From Salinisphaera sp. LB1 (GTDB taxonomy: Bacteria > Pseudomonadota > Gammaproteobacteria > Nevskiales > Salinisphaeraceae), in the NCBI RefSeq assembly GCF_003177035.1, contig NZ_CP029488.1, forward strand, positions 1,178,001-1,242,000: a DNA stretch of 64,000 nt, read 5' to 3'. Position 1 is the first letter of the stretch. Every line of letters starts with the position of its first letter. Position numbers and translations under genes: made by a program. This document shows positions 17,221 through 27,179 of the stretch, one piece after another. The notes below the pieces were generated by a model. It did no database searches and was not told where the DNA came from. It was given only the letters and a program-made list of their open reading frames with translations.

Positions 17221-17531
17221 AGGGCCTGTTGCCGTTTCGTGCGAGTCCGCGCCAAGCGCTTCCTGAAAAATTACTTGGGGGGCGGCAAGACGAGGCGTAG
17301 TGCGCGCCGTGCAGTCACTCTGCACAAGCGGGCTACAACGCTGGATTGCCGTCGTATTGTTGATATGTTGGGCGCTTGTCCCGAAGGGTTGGGCCGCCCA
17401 AAAAATTGACTATGGGCGCCCGGCGGCGTTGCAAGTCTTGATCGTGGCACGCCACGATCGGCGACTCGCGCCTTGCCGGACACGATTTGCGGTCTCCAAA
17501 ACGGCGCTCGCACGAAACGGCAACAGGCCCT
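17221..17531 (+). repeat. MITE-like repeat, copy 1 (family A)
   Basis: 311-bp element with inverted ends AGGGCCTGTTGCCGTTTCG (left) and the complement of the same at the right (CGAAACGGCAACAGGCCCT), too short for a transposase. A second copy in opposite orientation is at 60782-61051 and matches along its length with small indels, including GGCAAGACGAGGCGTAG and CCTTGCCGGACACGATTTGC. Right flank TA; left flank CA. It sits between the DoxX and dienelactone hydrolase genes and may supply or end transcripts. Confidence 0.7.
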
Positions 17532-17572
17532 ATAACCCACGTGATGCCACTCATTTCATTCGGAGTTTACCC

Positions 17573-18319
17573 ATGAGCCGCGCAATCGATATCAACGCCA
17601 CCGACGGCTCGATCGACGCCCACATCTTCACGCCCGACGATGCGAACGGCGCCCTGCCCGCTGTCGTGCTGTTCACCGACATCGGCGGCTTGCGGCCCTG
17701 CTATCACGACAAGGCCCAGACCATCGCCGACGATGGCTATGCGGTGCTCATGCCCAACATCTACTACCGCGACGCCGTGGGCTCGGTGGTGCCCGAAGGC
17801 AAATCGTTTCGCGACGAAGACGTCCGGCCGACGCTGTTCGAATATGCCGGCCGCCTGACGCCGGAAGCTCAGACCCGTGACTTCGCGGCGCTGGTCGCCG
17901 CGATCGACGCCGAACCCGAATTCGACGGCAGCCGTATCGGCGTCGTCGGCTATTGCATGACCGGCGGCTTCGCCCTGCGCATGGCGGCAGCCCATCCTGA
18001 ACGCGTAGCCGCGGCCGCCGGCTTCCATTCGGCCCGGCTTGCCGTTGAGGGCGACGAAAACAGCCCGCTCGGCGTGGTCGACCGGATCAGGGGCCGTGTC
18101 TATCTGGGCCACGCCGACGGCGATGAACTGATGCCGCCGGAACAGATCGGCCGGCTCGATGCCGCCATGGCGGCGGCCGGCGTGGACTTCACCACCGAAC
18201 TGTACAAGGGCGCCGGCCACGGCTACACCGCGTTCGACGCGCCGGTCTACAACGAAGCCGCCGACGCCCGTCATTACAAGCGCTTGTCGACGTTATTCGA
18301 GGAAACGCTGGGCGGCTGA
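17573..18319 (+). CDS. Dienelactone hydrolase family protein
   Basis: 248-aa soluble alpha/beta hydrolase. Nucleophile Cys128 lies in GYCMTGG, the elbow of dienelactone hydrolases. The histidine is in GAGHGY near residue 222, and an acid residue in HADGDE completes the triad. It may open dienelactones or hydrolyse other esters; no aromatic-degradation neighbours suggest a substrate. The ATG at 17573, behind CGGAG, is preferred over longer in-frame starts that fall inside the repeat element. Confidence 0.88.
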   Translation: MSRAIDINATDGSIDAHIFTPDDANGALPAVVLFTDIGGLRPCYHDKAQTIADDGYAVLMPNIYYRDAVGSVVPEGKSFRDEDVRPTLFEYAGRLTPEAQTRDFAALVAAIDAEPEFDGSRIGVVGYCMTGGFALRMAAAHPERVAAAAGFHSARLAVEGDENSPLGVVDRIRGRVYLGHADGDELMPPEQIGRLDAAMAAAGVDFTTELYKGAGHGYTAFDAPVYNEAADARHYKRLSTLFEETLGG

Positions 18320-18533
18320 ACGACCCCGGCGCCGCGTCGGGCCCCCAGCCTGCCATCCGGGTTTCACGACCGATAAAGACTCGAATCCGGCCGGTCGCGC
18401 ACAGCGCCGACCGGCCGCCAAGTCGGCGGCGAAAATAAAACGTGTCTTTTACCGGGAAACAGTATTAACTATGCCGCCCCGGGGCCGTTATTACGCACGA
18501 TCGACGGCTTTGTGTGGGTTCTCTGAGGCAGAG

Positions 18534-18890
18534 ATGACAAGCGTATTGGTGGTGGTCGGCGTTCTGATCGCGCTGCGATTCCTCATGGTTCGGCGTAACC
18601 GCGCGACCCGGATGAAGTATTTGCGTGAAAACGCGGCGCGCCTGACCTATGACGAAGCACGCCAGCGCTATCACGCGTATTGCCACAATCTGGGCTCGCG
18701 TCCGTCCGACCCGCTCCACCGCCGGCGGCTTCGGGATGCCGAGGCCGACATCGAGCAGGCCGAGTTCTATTACGAGCGCATGATCGAACTGGAGACCGGC
18801 CATGCCGGGCCCGCCGTGCGTCTTTCGATTCGGCCCACACTGCTGGGCCTGTACAAGGCTGGAGCGGCCCGGCGGCTGCCCCAGCCCTGA
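18534..18890 (+). CDS. Hypothetical single-pass membrane protein
   Basis: 118 aa. Residues 4-19 (VLVVVGVLIALRFLMV) form one N-terminal membrane helix, followed by a basic patch RRNRATR and a soluble helical tail with alternating charge (DAEADIEQAEFYYERMIELE). No family recognised. Start is ATG 18534 preceded by GAGGCAGAG. Faces the SDR gene tail to tail. Confidence 0.6.
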   Translation: MTSVLVVVGVLIALRFLMVRRNRATRMKYLRENAARLTYDEARQRYHAYCHNLGSRPSDPLHRRRLRDAEADIEQAEFYYERMIELETGHAGPAVRLSIRPTLLGLYKAGAARRLPQP

Positions 18891-18903
18891 GCACCTGCCG
18901 CGG

Positions 18904-19668
18904 CTAGCGACCGCCGGACACGGTCACTGATTCGCCGGTCACGAACGAAGCGCGGTCCGAGACCAGCCAGGACACGGCGTCGGCAATTTCTGCCGGCTTG
19001 CCGAGCCGGCCCATCGGCACCACGGTCTCGGCCGCCTCGCGTAGCTCGTCCGGCGGCATGTCGGTATCGATGATGCCGGGGGCCACGCCGGTAACGCGGA
19101 TGCCCTCGTCCGCCACCTCCTTGCCCAGACCGAGGATGAAAGTCTCCATTGCGCCCTTGCTGGCGCCATAGGTGGCCAGACCGCCGGCGCCCCCGGAATG
19201 GGCCGCCACCGACGACATGATCACGATCGCCCCGCCCTGGCCGCCGTGACGGGTCGAAAGACGGCGTACCGCGGCCTGCGCGCAGGCGATCGGCGCCACG
19301 GCGTTGACCCGGAACACGTCCTCGATATTGCCCAGGCTTTGTTCATCCACGCGCCGGGCCTCGCCCGTGACGCCCGCATTGGCAACCAGGACGGACAAGC
19401 GGCCGAGCGCCGCTTCGGCCTCGCCGATCCGGTCGTCGATGCTGTCGAGTTCACTGACATCGACATGAACCGCCTCGGCCGTGCCGCCGGCGTCACGAAT
19501 CGCGGCCACCACCGACTGCGCAGCGGCTTCGTTGTGCCCGTAGCCCACGGCCACGGCATAGCCGTCGGCGGCCAGTTGCCGGCAGATGGCGGCCCCGATG
19601 CCGCGCGAGCCGCCCGTAACAAAGGCCATCCCGGCCGCCTTGCCAGATTTCGATACCGAATCACTCAT
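18904..19668 (-). CDS. SDR family NAD(P)-dependent oxidoreductase
   Basis: 254-aa classical short-chain dehydrogenase, FabG-like. Coenzyme motif TGGSRGIG at about 18-25, NAG at about 101-103, catalytic S in MSSVAA and YGASK with Y about 167 and K 171. The end reads SDRASFVTGESVTVSGG. ATG at 19668 lies behind GGAG on the minus strand. Substrate unknown. Its promoter region is shared with the divergent cupin gene. Confidence 0.92.
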   Translation of the reverse strand: MSDSVSKSGKAAGMAFVTGGSRGIGAAICRQLAADGYAVAVGYGHNEAAAQSVVAAIRDAGGTAEAVHVDVSELDSIDDRIGEAEAALGRLSVLVANAGVTGEARRVDEQSLGNIEDVFRVNAVAPIACAQAAVRRLSTRHGGQGGAIVIMSSVAAHSGGAGGLATYGASKGAMETFILGLGKEVADEGIRVTGVAPGIIDTDMPPDELREAAETVVPMGRLGKPAEIADAVSWLVSDRASFVTGESVTVSGGR

Positions 19669-19840
19669 CGGATTTCTCCTGCGATACAAACCATGGCCGG
19701 CAGATTCGCACGACCCGCGTTCGTGGCCGATATGCCGGCCCTCTTCCCGATATCGGTAGCATCCGACTTGATCGTTCGCAACGCCAGGCTGGTTGATATC
19801 CTCTAGAATCGGCATCCCGGACAGTCGAGCAAGGGCCGAT

Positions 19841-20257
19841 ATGAGCGCAATCGATCAACCCACCTGTCGCGTCGTACGCGCCGGCGACACCATCACCGGC
19901 AAGCAGGCACTGGACTACAACGTGGGCGTGTCCGCCGAATCGGTGGGCGCGACCGGCATTCATATGCAGATCGTGACCATTCCGCCCGGCGCCCGCGCCA
20001 GGGCGCACAAGCACGAACACCACGAAACGGCAATCTACGCGCTCGAAGGCGTGTCGCACTGCTGGTACGGCGATCATCTCGATCAGCACGCCGTCGTCGA
20101 GCCGGGCGATTTCTTCTATATCCCGGCGAACGTGCCGCACCTGCCCTACAACCCCAGCGACAGCGAAACCGCCCGCGCGGTGATTGCGCGCACCGATCCA
20201 AACGAGCAGGAAAGCGTGGTGCTGATGCCGGAGCTGGAGACCGACGCCGTCAAGTAG
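19841..20257 (+). CDS. Cupin domain protein
   Basis: 138-aa single cupin. Motif 1 is present as the HKHEHHETAIYALEG stretch near residues 64-78 with the usual His/His/Glu metal ligands, and motif 2 as PGDFFYIPANVPH near 100-112. Such proteins are small dioxygenases, isomerases or sensors. Divergent from the SDR gene, no closer clue to function. Confidence 0.85.
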   Translation: MSAIDQPTCRVVRAGDTITGKQALDYNVGVSAESVGATGIHMQIVTIPPGARARAHKHEHHETAIYALEGVSHCWYGDHLDQHAVVEPGDFFYIPANVPHLPYNPSDSETARAVIARTDPNEQESVVLMPELETDAVK

Positions 20258-20382
20258 TGCGGGACGATGACGGCGTGAGCCGATCACCGGCGCCGTAAAA
20301 TGCATGGTCTGGCCGGGTGTTGTAGCGTGGAACCCATCATCCACAACTGATCGGCCCGCAATCAAACGGCCGATCCCGCTTC

Positions 20383-21246
20383 ATGAGCACAACCCAACCC
20401 GCCAACGTGCACCAACTGCGCATCGGCGATTTTGTTCTCACCACCCTGCTCGATGCCCAGATGGAGGCCAGCTTCGCGCTGCCGCGGAACATCGACGAAA
20501 ACGAGGTGCGCCGACTGCACGCCGAAAGCCGGCGCCCGACGCCGCCGCGCATCACCCTCAATGCTTATCTGCTGGACACCGGTACGCAGAAGATCCTGAT
20601 CGACACCGGCCTCGGCGGCCTGGCCGGCGATGCCGGTCCCTATCTGCTCGAAAATCTGCAAACAATCGGGGTGACGCCGTCGGCAATCGACACGGTGCTG
20701 ATCACGCACATGCACCCGGATCACGTCGGCGGCCTGATCGATGCCGACGACAACGCGGTGTTTCCGCAGGCCACCGTGCTGGTACCGACCGGCGAGCTGG
20801 ATTACTGGGGCGGCGAGATTCCCGAGGACGTCTCCGACGCCCAGCACGGCCAGTTCCAGGCCGCCCACCGCGTGATTGCCGCAGTCGGCGCGCAAATGCA
20901 GCATCTGGAAGGTACCGCGGTGCTGCCCGGCATCACGCGCGTGCCGTTGCCAGGGCATACGCCCGATCATTCCGGCTATCGCATCGAATCCGGCCACGAT
21001 CGTATCCTGCTGTGGACCGACATCGTGCATATGCCGCAGATTCAGTTCCCCTGCCCGGATGCGGGCGTGGCCTTCGATACCGATGTCGCACAGGCGCGCG
21101 CGACGCGCCACGCCATCATGGCCGAGCTGGCCGAGTCGCAGGAACTCGTCGGCGGCCATCATCTGGATTTTCCCGGCATCGGCTATGTCGTGACCGACGG
21201 CGAGGGCTATCGCTTTCTGCCGCATGTGTGGCAACCCACGATCTGA
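20383..21246 (+). CDS. MBL-fold metallo-hydrolase
   Basis: 287 aa with the binuclear zinc motif HMHPDH at residues 109-114, a further histidine in PLPGHTPDHSGY and an aspartate in LLWTDIVH. The layout is like quorum-quenching lactonases and related periplasm-less hydrolases, but no specific substrate can be assigned. An ATG near 20383 with no strong ribosome site is used because the following residues match the family start. A 69-bp gap leads to the dehydrogenase gene on the same strand. Confidence 0.88.
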   Translation: MSTTQPANVHQLRIGDFVLTTLLDAQMEASFALPRNIDENEVRRLHAESRRPTPPRITLNAYLLDTGTQKILIDTGLGGLAGDAGPYLLENLQTIGVTPSAIDTVLITHMHPDHVGGLIDADDNAVFPQATVLVPTGELDYWGGEIPEDVSDAQHGQFQAAHRVIAAVGAQMQHLEGTAVLPGITRVPLPGHTPDHSGYRIESGHDRILLWTDIVHMPQIQFPCPDAGVAFDTDVAQARATRHAIMAELAESQELVGGHHLDFPGIGYVVTDGEGYRFLPHVWQPTI

Positions 21247-21315
21247 GCACTCGGACGTCACTCATTCATTCCGGCGGCGCGCAGCGCGCGGCGCTATATA
21301 ACACAGGATCAAATC

Positions 21316-22197
21316 ATGAAAATCGGATTCATCGGACTCGGCGCCATGGGGCGCGCCATGGCCACCAATCTCATCAACGCGGATTTCGACGTCACGGTCT
21401 GGAACCGCAGCACCGACAAGTGCCAGCCGCTGGTCGAAGCGGGCGCGACGCAGGCCGATTCGCCGGCCGACTGCGCCACGGCGGACGTGTTGATCACCAT
21501 GCTGGCCGACGATGCCGCGCTGGCGGCCGTGGTCGAAGAGCACGGGCTGATCGAGGCCATGGGCGAGAACACCGTGCATGTGAACATGGCCACCGTCTCG
21601 GTCGCGACTGGCCGCGACATGGCGGCCCGTCATCAATCCGCTGGCCGGGCCTATGTCGCCGCACCGGTGCTCGGCCGGCCGGACATGGCCAAGGCGGCCA
21701 AGCTGCAGATCCTGGCCGCCGGGCCGGACGCAGCCATCGAGACCGCGCGTCCGGCGCTGGAGACGATGGGGGCGAAGGTCTGGCCGGCCGGCGATGAGCC
21801 CTACCGGGCCAACGTCATGAAGCTGGCGACCAACTACATGCTCATGTCGGCAGTGGAAACCATGGGCGAGGCTGCCGCACTCACCGCCAAATACGGCATC
21901 GAACCCGGTGATTTCCTGGAGATCGTGACCAGCTCGGTATTCGCCGCCCCGGCCTACCAGGCTTATGCCCCGGCGATGAGCAAGCGCGAGTACGACAACC
22001 CGGAAGGCTTCAAGCTGGCACTCGGCGCCAAGGATGTGGATCTCGCCCTGGCCGCAGCCCACGCCGAACAAGTGCCCATGCCCATGGGCGCCACCGCGCG
22101 CGAGCGCCTGGCCGAGGCAATGGCAGCGGGCGACGGCGACAAGGACCTGTCGGCGCTGGCCGAAGTCTCACGCCGCGGCGCGCATCTGGACGACTGA
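21316..22197 (+). CDS. 3-hydroxyisobutyrate dehydrogenase family oxidoreductase
   Basis: 293 aa. N-terminal Rossmann motif GFIGLGAMG (residues 4-12), substrate loop near residues 90-125 and catalytic Lys169 in NVMKLATNYM, all as in beta-hydroxyacid dehydrogenases (HIBADH, tartronate semialdehyde and glyoxylate reductases). Same strand as the MBL gene, possibly one unit. Followed by two GC-rich hairpins. Confidence 0.92.
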   Translation: MKIGFIGLGAMGRAMATNLINADFDVTVWNRSTDKCQPLVEAGATQADSPADCATADVLITMLADDAALAAVVEEHGLIEAMGENTVHVNMATVSVATGRDMAARHQSAGRAYVAAPVLGRPDMAKAAKLQILAAGPDAAIETARPALETMGAKVWPAGDEPYRANVMKLATNYMLMSAVETMGEAAALTAKYGIEPGDFLEIVTSSVFAAPAYQAYAPAMSKREYDNPEGFKLALGAKDVDLALAAAHAEQVPMPMGATARERLAEAMAAGDGDKDLSALAEVSRRGAHLDD

Positions 22198-22204
22198 CCC
22201 CGAG

Positions 22205-22276
22205 CCACGCCCCGGCCTGTCATCACCGCCGGGGCGTGGGCGCACAGTGCAGGCGTCGGCGTGGACCGACGCCTGC
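22205..22276 (+). terminator. Tandem GC-rich hairpins after the dehydrogenase gene
   Basis: CCACGCCCCGGC (22205-22216) pairs perfectly with 22228-22239, and GCAGGCGTCGG (22249-22259) pairs perfectly with 22266-22276. Neither is followed by a T run, so they could slow RNase or RNA polymerase rather than act as a classic terminator. Nothing else is seen up to the next gene's stop at 22525. Confidence 0.4.
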
Positions 22277-22524
22277 CTGTCCAGGCAGCCCGGTCGCGGG
22301 CTTCATGACCGGCCGCACCGGCAACCTGCCGGACACTATTCCCGCGGCTTTTGGCAGCGAGGATGGGGAATTGCTGGGCCGAAGCGCGCCCTCGCTTGCC
22401 TCATGATTCCAGCAGTCGCCGATAAGTCTCGTTGCCACGCCTTACCCGGTACGGGCAACCACTCGAAATGCCGGGCGCGAACTGATGCTGCAGGACCCGG
22501 GCAGGCAGCGACCGCGTGCTGGGC

Positions 22525-23466
22525 CTACCCGTCGAGAAACGCAGCGACCTGGTCGAATAACACATGCCGCCGATGCTCAAGCAGTGCGAAGTGGCTGGCA
22601 TGGGCGATCTCGATGTAGCATTTTTCCTTTGTGCCCAATGCATCCAGCAGCGCCATGCCGTCGGCCCGCGTGGCCGTGGTGTCGGCGCCACCGCGAATCA
22701 CGAGGGTCGGCACCTGGATGCGGGCGGCGTCGTAGCGCGGCCGCCCATTGAAAGCTGACCACAGATCGAGCAGCACGCCGTTGGGCGCACGCACGACATC
22801 GCCCGGTTCATCGGCCCGCATGGCTTCGAACCAGGCCGTCAGCACCGCCGGATCGCGCCAGGCATCGGCCCGAGCCGCGGTGATCTGGGCCGCCCAGCGG
22901 GCGTCGGCCTGGGCCTGCGACTCGGTCCGGTAGGCGCCGAGCCGGCGCAAGCGATTGGGCTGGCCCGGCTCCGAAAGCCAATCGACCCAATCCGGGTTGT
23001 TCGTGCCGTAGACCGGAGCGAACAGCACCAGCCGGCGGACCGCCGAATCCCCGGCCGCGATGTGGCAGGCCGTGGTCATCGTGCCCCATGACCAGGCCAC
23101 GACATCGACCGAAACCACCCCGGCGCGACGCTGAATTTCGGCGATCGCGTCAGCGATGTCGCGGGCCGCATCCTCTGCCCGGCAGAACGGCGCACCGGCC
23201 TCGGGCGGCTCAGCCATGCAGTCCGGCCGGGTCGAGCCACCGTAACCCCGAACATCCAGCGCGTACGCGTCGTAACCATCGGCCACGGCCCGCGTCATCC
23301 AGCTGGCGCCGGGCACATCGAACATCACGCCGGGGTAGGTCGCACCGTGGACGAACAGCACGGCGCGACCGGCGTGGCCCGGCCGTCCGACCGCGGTCGC
23401 CTCGCGCAGACACAGGGTAGCGCCTGGTTCGGCGCTGCTGGAAATATCGAGACGCGTTGCAGTCAT
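22525..23466 (-). CDS. Alpha/beta hydrolase
   Basis: 313-aa hydrolase. Oxyanion motif VLFVHGATYPG near residue 37, nucleophile elbow AWSWGTM near 132 (serine in W-S-W-G), acid in VIRGGADTT near 257 and histidine in HASHFALLE near 290. The start MTATRLD at 23466 overlaps the stop of the upstream membrane-protein gene by 4 bp, so the two are probably co-translated. Substrate unknown. Confidence 0.87.
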   Translation of the reverse strand: MTATRLDISSSAEPGATLCLREATAVGRPGHAGRAVLFVHGATYPGVMFDVPGASWMTRAVADGYDAYALDVRGYGGSTRPDCMAEPPEAGAPFCRAEDAARDIADAIAEIQRRAGVVSVDVVAWSWGTMTTACHIAAGDSAVRRLVLFAPVYGTNNPDWVDWLSEPGQPNRLRRLGAYRTESQAQADARWAAQITAARADAWRDPAVLTAWFEAMRADEPGDVVRAPNGVLLDLWSAFNGRPRYDAARIQVPTLVIRGGADTTATRADGMALLDALGTKEKCYIEIAHASHFALLEHRRHVLFDQVAAFLDG

Positions 23467-23897
23467 CGCGGAGCTCGTTCGTCCTGGCCGTCGCAATCGA
23501 TCGCCTGGGCGCGCCTGGCGACGCTGTTGGCTACGAACGCGCCGCGCTCACCCATTGGCTTGTTGCCGCTGACCGTAATGTACTCGGCGGCCTGGAACGC
23601 GAGCCGGGCATTGATCTCGCCGCCGACCCGCATGATGACAACGGTGCGGTAGAACCCGACCAACACCACGGCGCCAAGCAAGCCGCAAGTCGTCGCACAG
23701 GTGTTCGATAGCCGTACACATATCGAGATCACCCACGAGCTCAGGATGCAGAACACGGTGTTGGCGGAAACGGCGTGGCACACACGCAGGCGCCTGTCGT
23801 TCCAGCCCATCACCGGCATGTCCGCGCCACGCTCCGGGCGATCCTCGCGGGCGGCCGGACTGGATGCGACGTAATTCGCGTTGCGGCGATACACCAT
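23463..23897 (-). CDS. Hypothetical membrane protein upstream of the hydrolase
   Basis: 144 aa with two hydrophobic segments (about 45-63, VSANTVFCILSSWVISICV, and about 72-92). No known domain. It is supported by its 4-bp start/stop overlap with the hydrolase gene and by a sensible membrane profile, not by homology I can name. The first 25 residues may not be translated. Confidence 0.5.
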   Translation of the reverse strand: MVYRRNANYVASSPAAREDRPERGADMPVMGWNDRRLRVCHAVSANTVFCILSSWVISICVRLSNTCATTCGLLGAVVLVGFYRTVVIMRVGGEINARLAFQAAEYITVSGNKPMGERGAFVANSVARRAQAIDCDGQDERAPR

Positions 23898-23962
23898 GGT
23901 TTTCGATCACGAAACCCCTCGTATGAGTATACGCAATCAGCGGCACCCGCCTCGCCGACGCG

Positions 23963-24808
23963 CTATTTGATCGATCGGCGGCCGGCCACTGGGCGCGAGG
24001 CGCGCGGTGCGTCGTCATCCCAGGTCAAATCGCGGTACCGAGCGACGTCGTCGCCGAAAAACGGGTATTTGATGATGTCGAAATACGGCGAATAATCGAA
24101 ATCGCGCGGCGTGATCAAGCGCCCATTGCGGCGCACGAATATCATCTCGCCGCGCTCACCGCGATGAATGGTCGGCAGGATCGGGTAATGGACGCTGGCA
24201 AACGCGTTGGCCAGCAGCGTCGAACAAATCGCGCGGATCATGTCGCCGTGGCCGGCCTCGAACAGAGTCGACCGCCAATGCCGCGGCAACACACCATAGG
24301 GCAGGAAGAAACGCAGCAGGTCGAAGATCTGCCGCATGTCGTAGGGCGTGCCATAGCGCGCACAGGCATAGGCCGTCACGGCCGCACGATCGGCCGCGGA
24401 CATGTCGCGCGGCCGACAAATACGCAAATGCTCGCCCCGATAACGGTCCAGCGGCGATACGCGCACCCCGTCGCCCATCTCGGCCTCGAGCAGCACCTGG
24501 GTGTCGGCGGGCCAGCCGGCATTCTCTATAGCGCGCCGTACACCGCGATCCACCACCGCATCGGCGCGACCGATGTACAGCGCCGCATGACTCCAGGAGC
24601 TGAGCGTTACGGTCTGGATCACGCCGGCCACACGGCTGCGGCCCGCGACCAGCACCACATCGGCCGGACGCAGTTGCTCGCTCAAACGCTGGAAGTCGGT
24701 ACGCGGCGCCGGCCGGGGCTCCACGTCGGTCGCCAGCCAACGGCTCACCCAGCGCGCCAGCCGTTCGCGCCAGCCCGGACCGTTGTTCTGTCCCGCCGCC
24801 TCGCTCAT
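23963..24808 (-). CDS. YiiX/YebB-like permuted NlpC/P60 cysteine peptidase
   Basis: 281 aa. Motifs of the permuted papain-like fold occur in order: RPADVVLV then SSWSHAALYIG with the catalytic histidine (about residue 73), EAEMGDGV, and ICSTLLA with the catalytic cysteine (about residue 195). Family members are lipid- or peptide-linked hydrolases of unknown substrate. There is no obvious signal peptide; residues 1-30 are basic. Divergent from the ClC gene. Confidence 0.8.
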   Translation of the reverse strand: MSEAAGQNNGPGWRERLARWVSRWLATDVEPRPAPRTDFQRLSEQLRPADVVLVAGRSRVAGVIQTVTLSSWSHAALYIGRADAVVDRGVRRAIENAGWPADTQVLLEAEMGDGVRVSPLDRYRGEHLRICRPRDMSAADRAAVTAYACARYGTPYDMRQIFDLLRFFLPYGVLPRHWRSTLFEAGHGDMIRAICSTLLANAFASVHYPILPTIHRGERGEMIFVRRNGRLITPRDFDYSPYFDIIKYPFFGDDVARYRDLTWDDDAPRASRPVAGRRSIK

Positions 24809-25110
24809 ATTGTCAGTTTAGTACGGACGCGGCGGCGCCACGACTGGACGATCGGACGAGGCGCGCGGCCCCGGGAACGCGCGAGGCGACCGCGCGGTAG
24901 CCGCATAATGACGTATTTGGCCGCACAAACGGCACGATTTTTCGCATTTTCGGCGACGTTTAGAAAACCGACATTCATTAATGTATGATGCGCTTCGCGC
25001 GGTAGCCCAATCCGGGCCGCCGCCGAGATCCACACACTCGACGATGTCGATCGCGCCCCCGCTGCCGGGCCGGTGTTGATCCTTCGTCGCCGACAATTAA
25101 GAGAGACCCG

Positions 25111-26985
25111 GTGGCCCGGCCACGCACGATCGAACGCTCCAGCCTGATACTCAGCCTGCTCGCCGTGGGCGTGGGGATTGCTGCGGGCTATGGTGCCGGC
25201 GCGTTTCGCGCGCTGATCGGCCTGTTCCACAATCTCGCCTTCGCCGGCCAGTTCTCCTTCGCCTACGATGCGAACCAGCACACCGCGGCCAGCCCCTGGG
25301 GCCCGTGGATCATCGCGGTGCCGATGATCGGCGCGTTGATCGTGACCTGGCTGGTGAAAACCTTCGCGCCCGAAGCGAAGGGCCACGGCGTCCCGGAAGT
25401 CATCGACGCCATCTATTACAAGGGCGGCATCATCCGGCCGGTGGTGGCGGCCACCAAGGCCGTAGCCTCGTCGATCTCGATCGCCACCGGCGGCGCGGTC
25501 GGCCGCGAGGGGCCGATCATCCAGATCGGCTCGGCGCTGGGCTCCACCGTCGGCCAGCTGGCGCTGCTGCGCGAATGGCAGCGTAATACGCTGATCGCCT
25601 CCGGCGCGGCTGCCGGTATCACCGCCACCTTCAACGCACCGCTGGGCGGTGTACTGTTCGCCATCGAGATCATCCTGCCGGAGACCTCGGGCCGCACGCT
25701 GATCCCGGTGCTGCTATCGACGGGCTCGGCCGCTTTCGTCGGCCAGAGCCTGTTCGGCACCAATCCCTCGTTCAATATTCCGGCGCTCGGCAACGACGGG
25801 CTCGTGCTCAATTCGCCCCAGCTGCTGGTCACCTATGTCATCTTCGGCGTGCTGCTCGGGCTGGCGGCCTGGCTGTTCACGCGCAGCATCTATTGGTTCG
25901 AGGAAGGCTTCGAGAAGCTGCCGGTGAACGACTACGTCCGTCATGTCGCCGGCATGGGCATCGTCGGCGTGATGATGTACCTATTCATGATCTACGGCGG
26001 GCATTACTACGTCGAAGGCGTCGGCTACGCCACGATCCAGAACATTCTGGAAGACGTGCTCACCAACCCCTGGCTGCTGTTGCTGTTGTTCGGCGCCAAA
26101 CTGCTGTCCACCTCACTCACTCTCGGCTCCGGCGCCTCGGGCGGCGTGTTCTCGCCCGCGCTGTATCTCGGCGCCACGCTCGGCGGCGCGTTTGCCGTGG
26201 CCATGCAGCATGTCGCGCCCGGCTTCCACCTGGATGTCGCGACCATGGCCGTGCTCGGCATGGCCGGCGTGGTGGCGGGCTCCACCGGCGCCGCGCTCAC
26301 CGCGCTGGTGATCATCTTCGAAATGACGCGCGATTATCACGTGATCATCCCCATGGTGATCATCGTGTCCATCGCCTATGGCGTGCGCCAGTTCCTGATG
26401 GCCGACACCATCTATACCTTCAAGCTGACGCGCCGCAACCACCCGGTGCCCGGCTCGCTGGAAACCAACCTGTTCATGCTGCGCAAGGCCTCGGATTTCT
26501 ACGATCCGCGGGTCGTTCGCGTGGGCAGCACGCGCGGCATGGCCGAGGTCCGACGGCGTTTCCGGCGCTTCGGCCGACAACATCCCAATGTTCTGGTGCT
26601 CGACGCCGAGCAGAACATTCAGGCGATCTTCTCCTCGCGGCGCCACTATCGGCTCAAGGGCCGCGGCGGCATCGGCATCCGCAGCTGGGTCGACGAGCAC
26701 ATGGAAACCGACTACATCGTGGTCGGTGCCGAGGACATGATCTTCGACATCGTCGGTCGCCTGCGTGCGGCCAACTGCGAAGTGGCGCTGGTCACTGCGG
26801 ACGGCAACATGACCCACCCGCGCGAGGTTCAGGGCGTGCTGACGCTGTCCGACGTGGCGCGCTCCTCGCGTCTGGCCCGCCAGATGGAGCGCCGGCGCAA
26901 GCCCCGCCCCACACTCAAGCCCAACCGCGGCGACAAGACACAGTCTGCGCCCCGGGCCGAACCGGTAGCCGAAGACGACGCTTAG
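25111..26985 (+). CDS. ClC-type chloride channel/antiporter with C-terminal CBS-like region
   Basis: 624 aa. About ten or more membrane helices to residue 440 carry the ClC selectivity motifs: GHGVPEV at 91-97 (in place of GSGIPE), GREGP at 131-135 with the gating glutamate E133, and GSGASGG near 343. The last 150 residues are soluble and resemble a CBS pair (NVLVLDAEQNIQAIFS, TLSDVARSS). Start is GTG 25111 behind AAGAGAGA; no ATG fits. Moves chloride, probably in exchange for protons, in acid or salt stress. Confidence 0.92.
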   Translation: MARPRTIERSSLILSLLAVGVGIAAGYGAGAFRALIGLFHNLAFAGQFSFAYDANQHTAASPWGPWIIAVPMIGALIVTWLVKTFAPEAKGHGVPEVIDAIYYKGGIIRPVVAATKAVASSISIATGGAVGREGPIIQIGSALGSTVGQLALLREWQRNTLIASGAAAGITATFNAPLGGVLFAIEIILPETSGRTLIPVLLSTGSAAFVGQSLFGTNPSFNIPALGNDGLVLNSPQLLVTYVIFGVLLGLAAWLFTRSIYWFEEGFEKLPVNDYVRHVAGMGIVGVMMYLFMIYGGHYYVEGVGYATIQNILEDVLTNPWLLLLLFGAKLLSTSLTLGSGASGGVFSPALYLGATLGGAFAVAMQHVAPGFHLDVATMAVLGMAGVVAGSTGAALTALVIIFEMTRDYHVIIPMVIIVSIAYGVRQFLMADTIYTFKLTRRNHPVPGSLETNLFMLRKASDFYDPRVVRVGSTRGMAEVRRRFRRFGRQHPNVLVLDAEQNIQAIFSSRRHYRLKGRGGIGIRSWVDEHMETDYIVVGAEDMIFDIVGRLRAANCEVALVTADGNMTHPREVQGVLTLSDVARSSRLARQMERRRKPRPTLKPNRGDKTQSAPRAEPVAEDDA

Positions 26986-27179
26986 CGGACGGCCGGTCTG
27001 CCCCGGCATGCATTGGGCCGGCGCTGACGCGCGAACAGCCGCCTGTCGGCGATACACGCGTCGACGGCCGTGCAAGCCGGCCACAATGCCGGATTGATGC
27101 GTAGGCCCAGGGCGGCCCGGTGTTGTGACGCGACCGCGCCAGGGGCTAGATTGCAGGCTGGATTAATCGCTTGCTCGTC

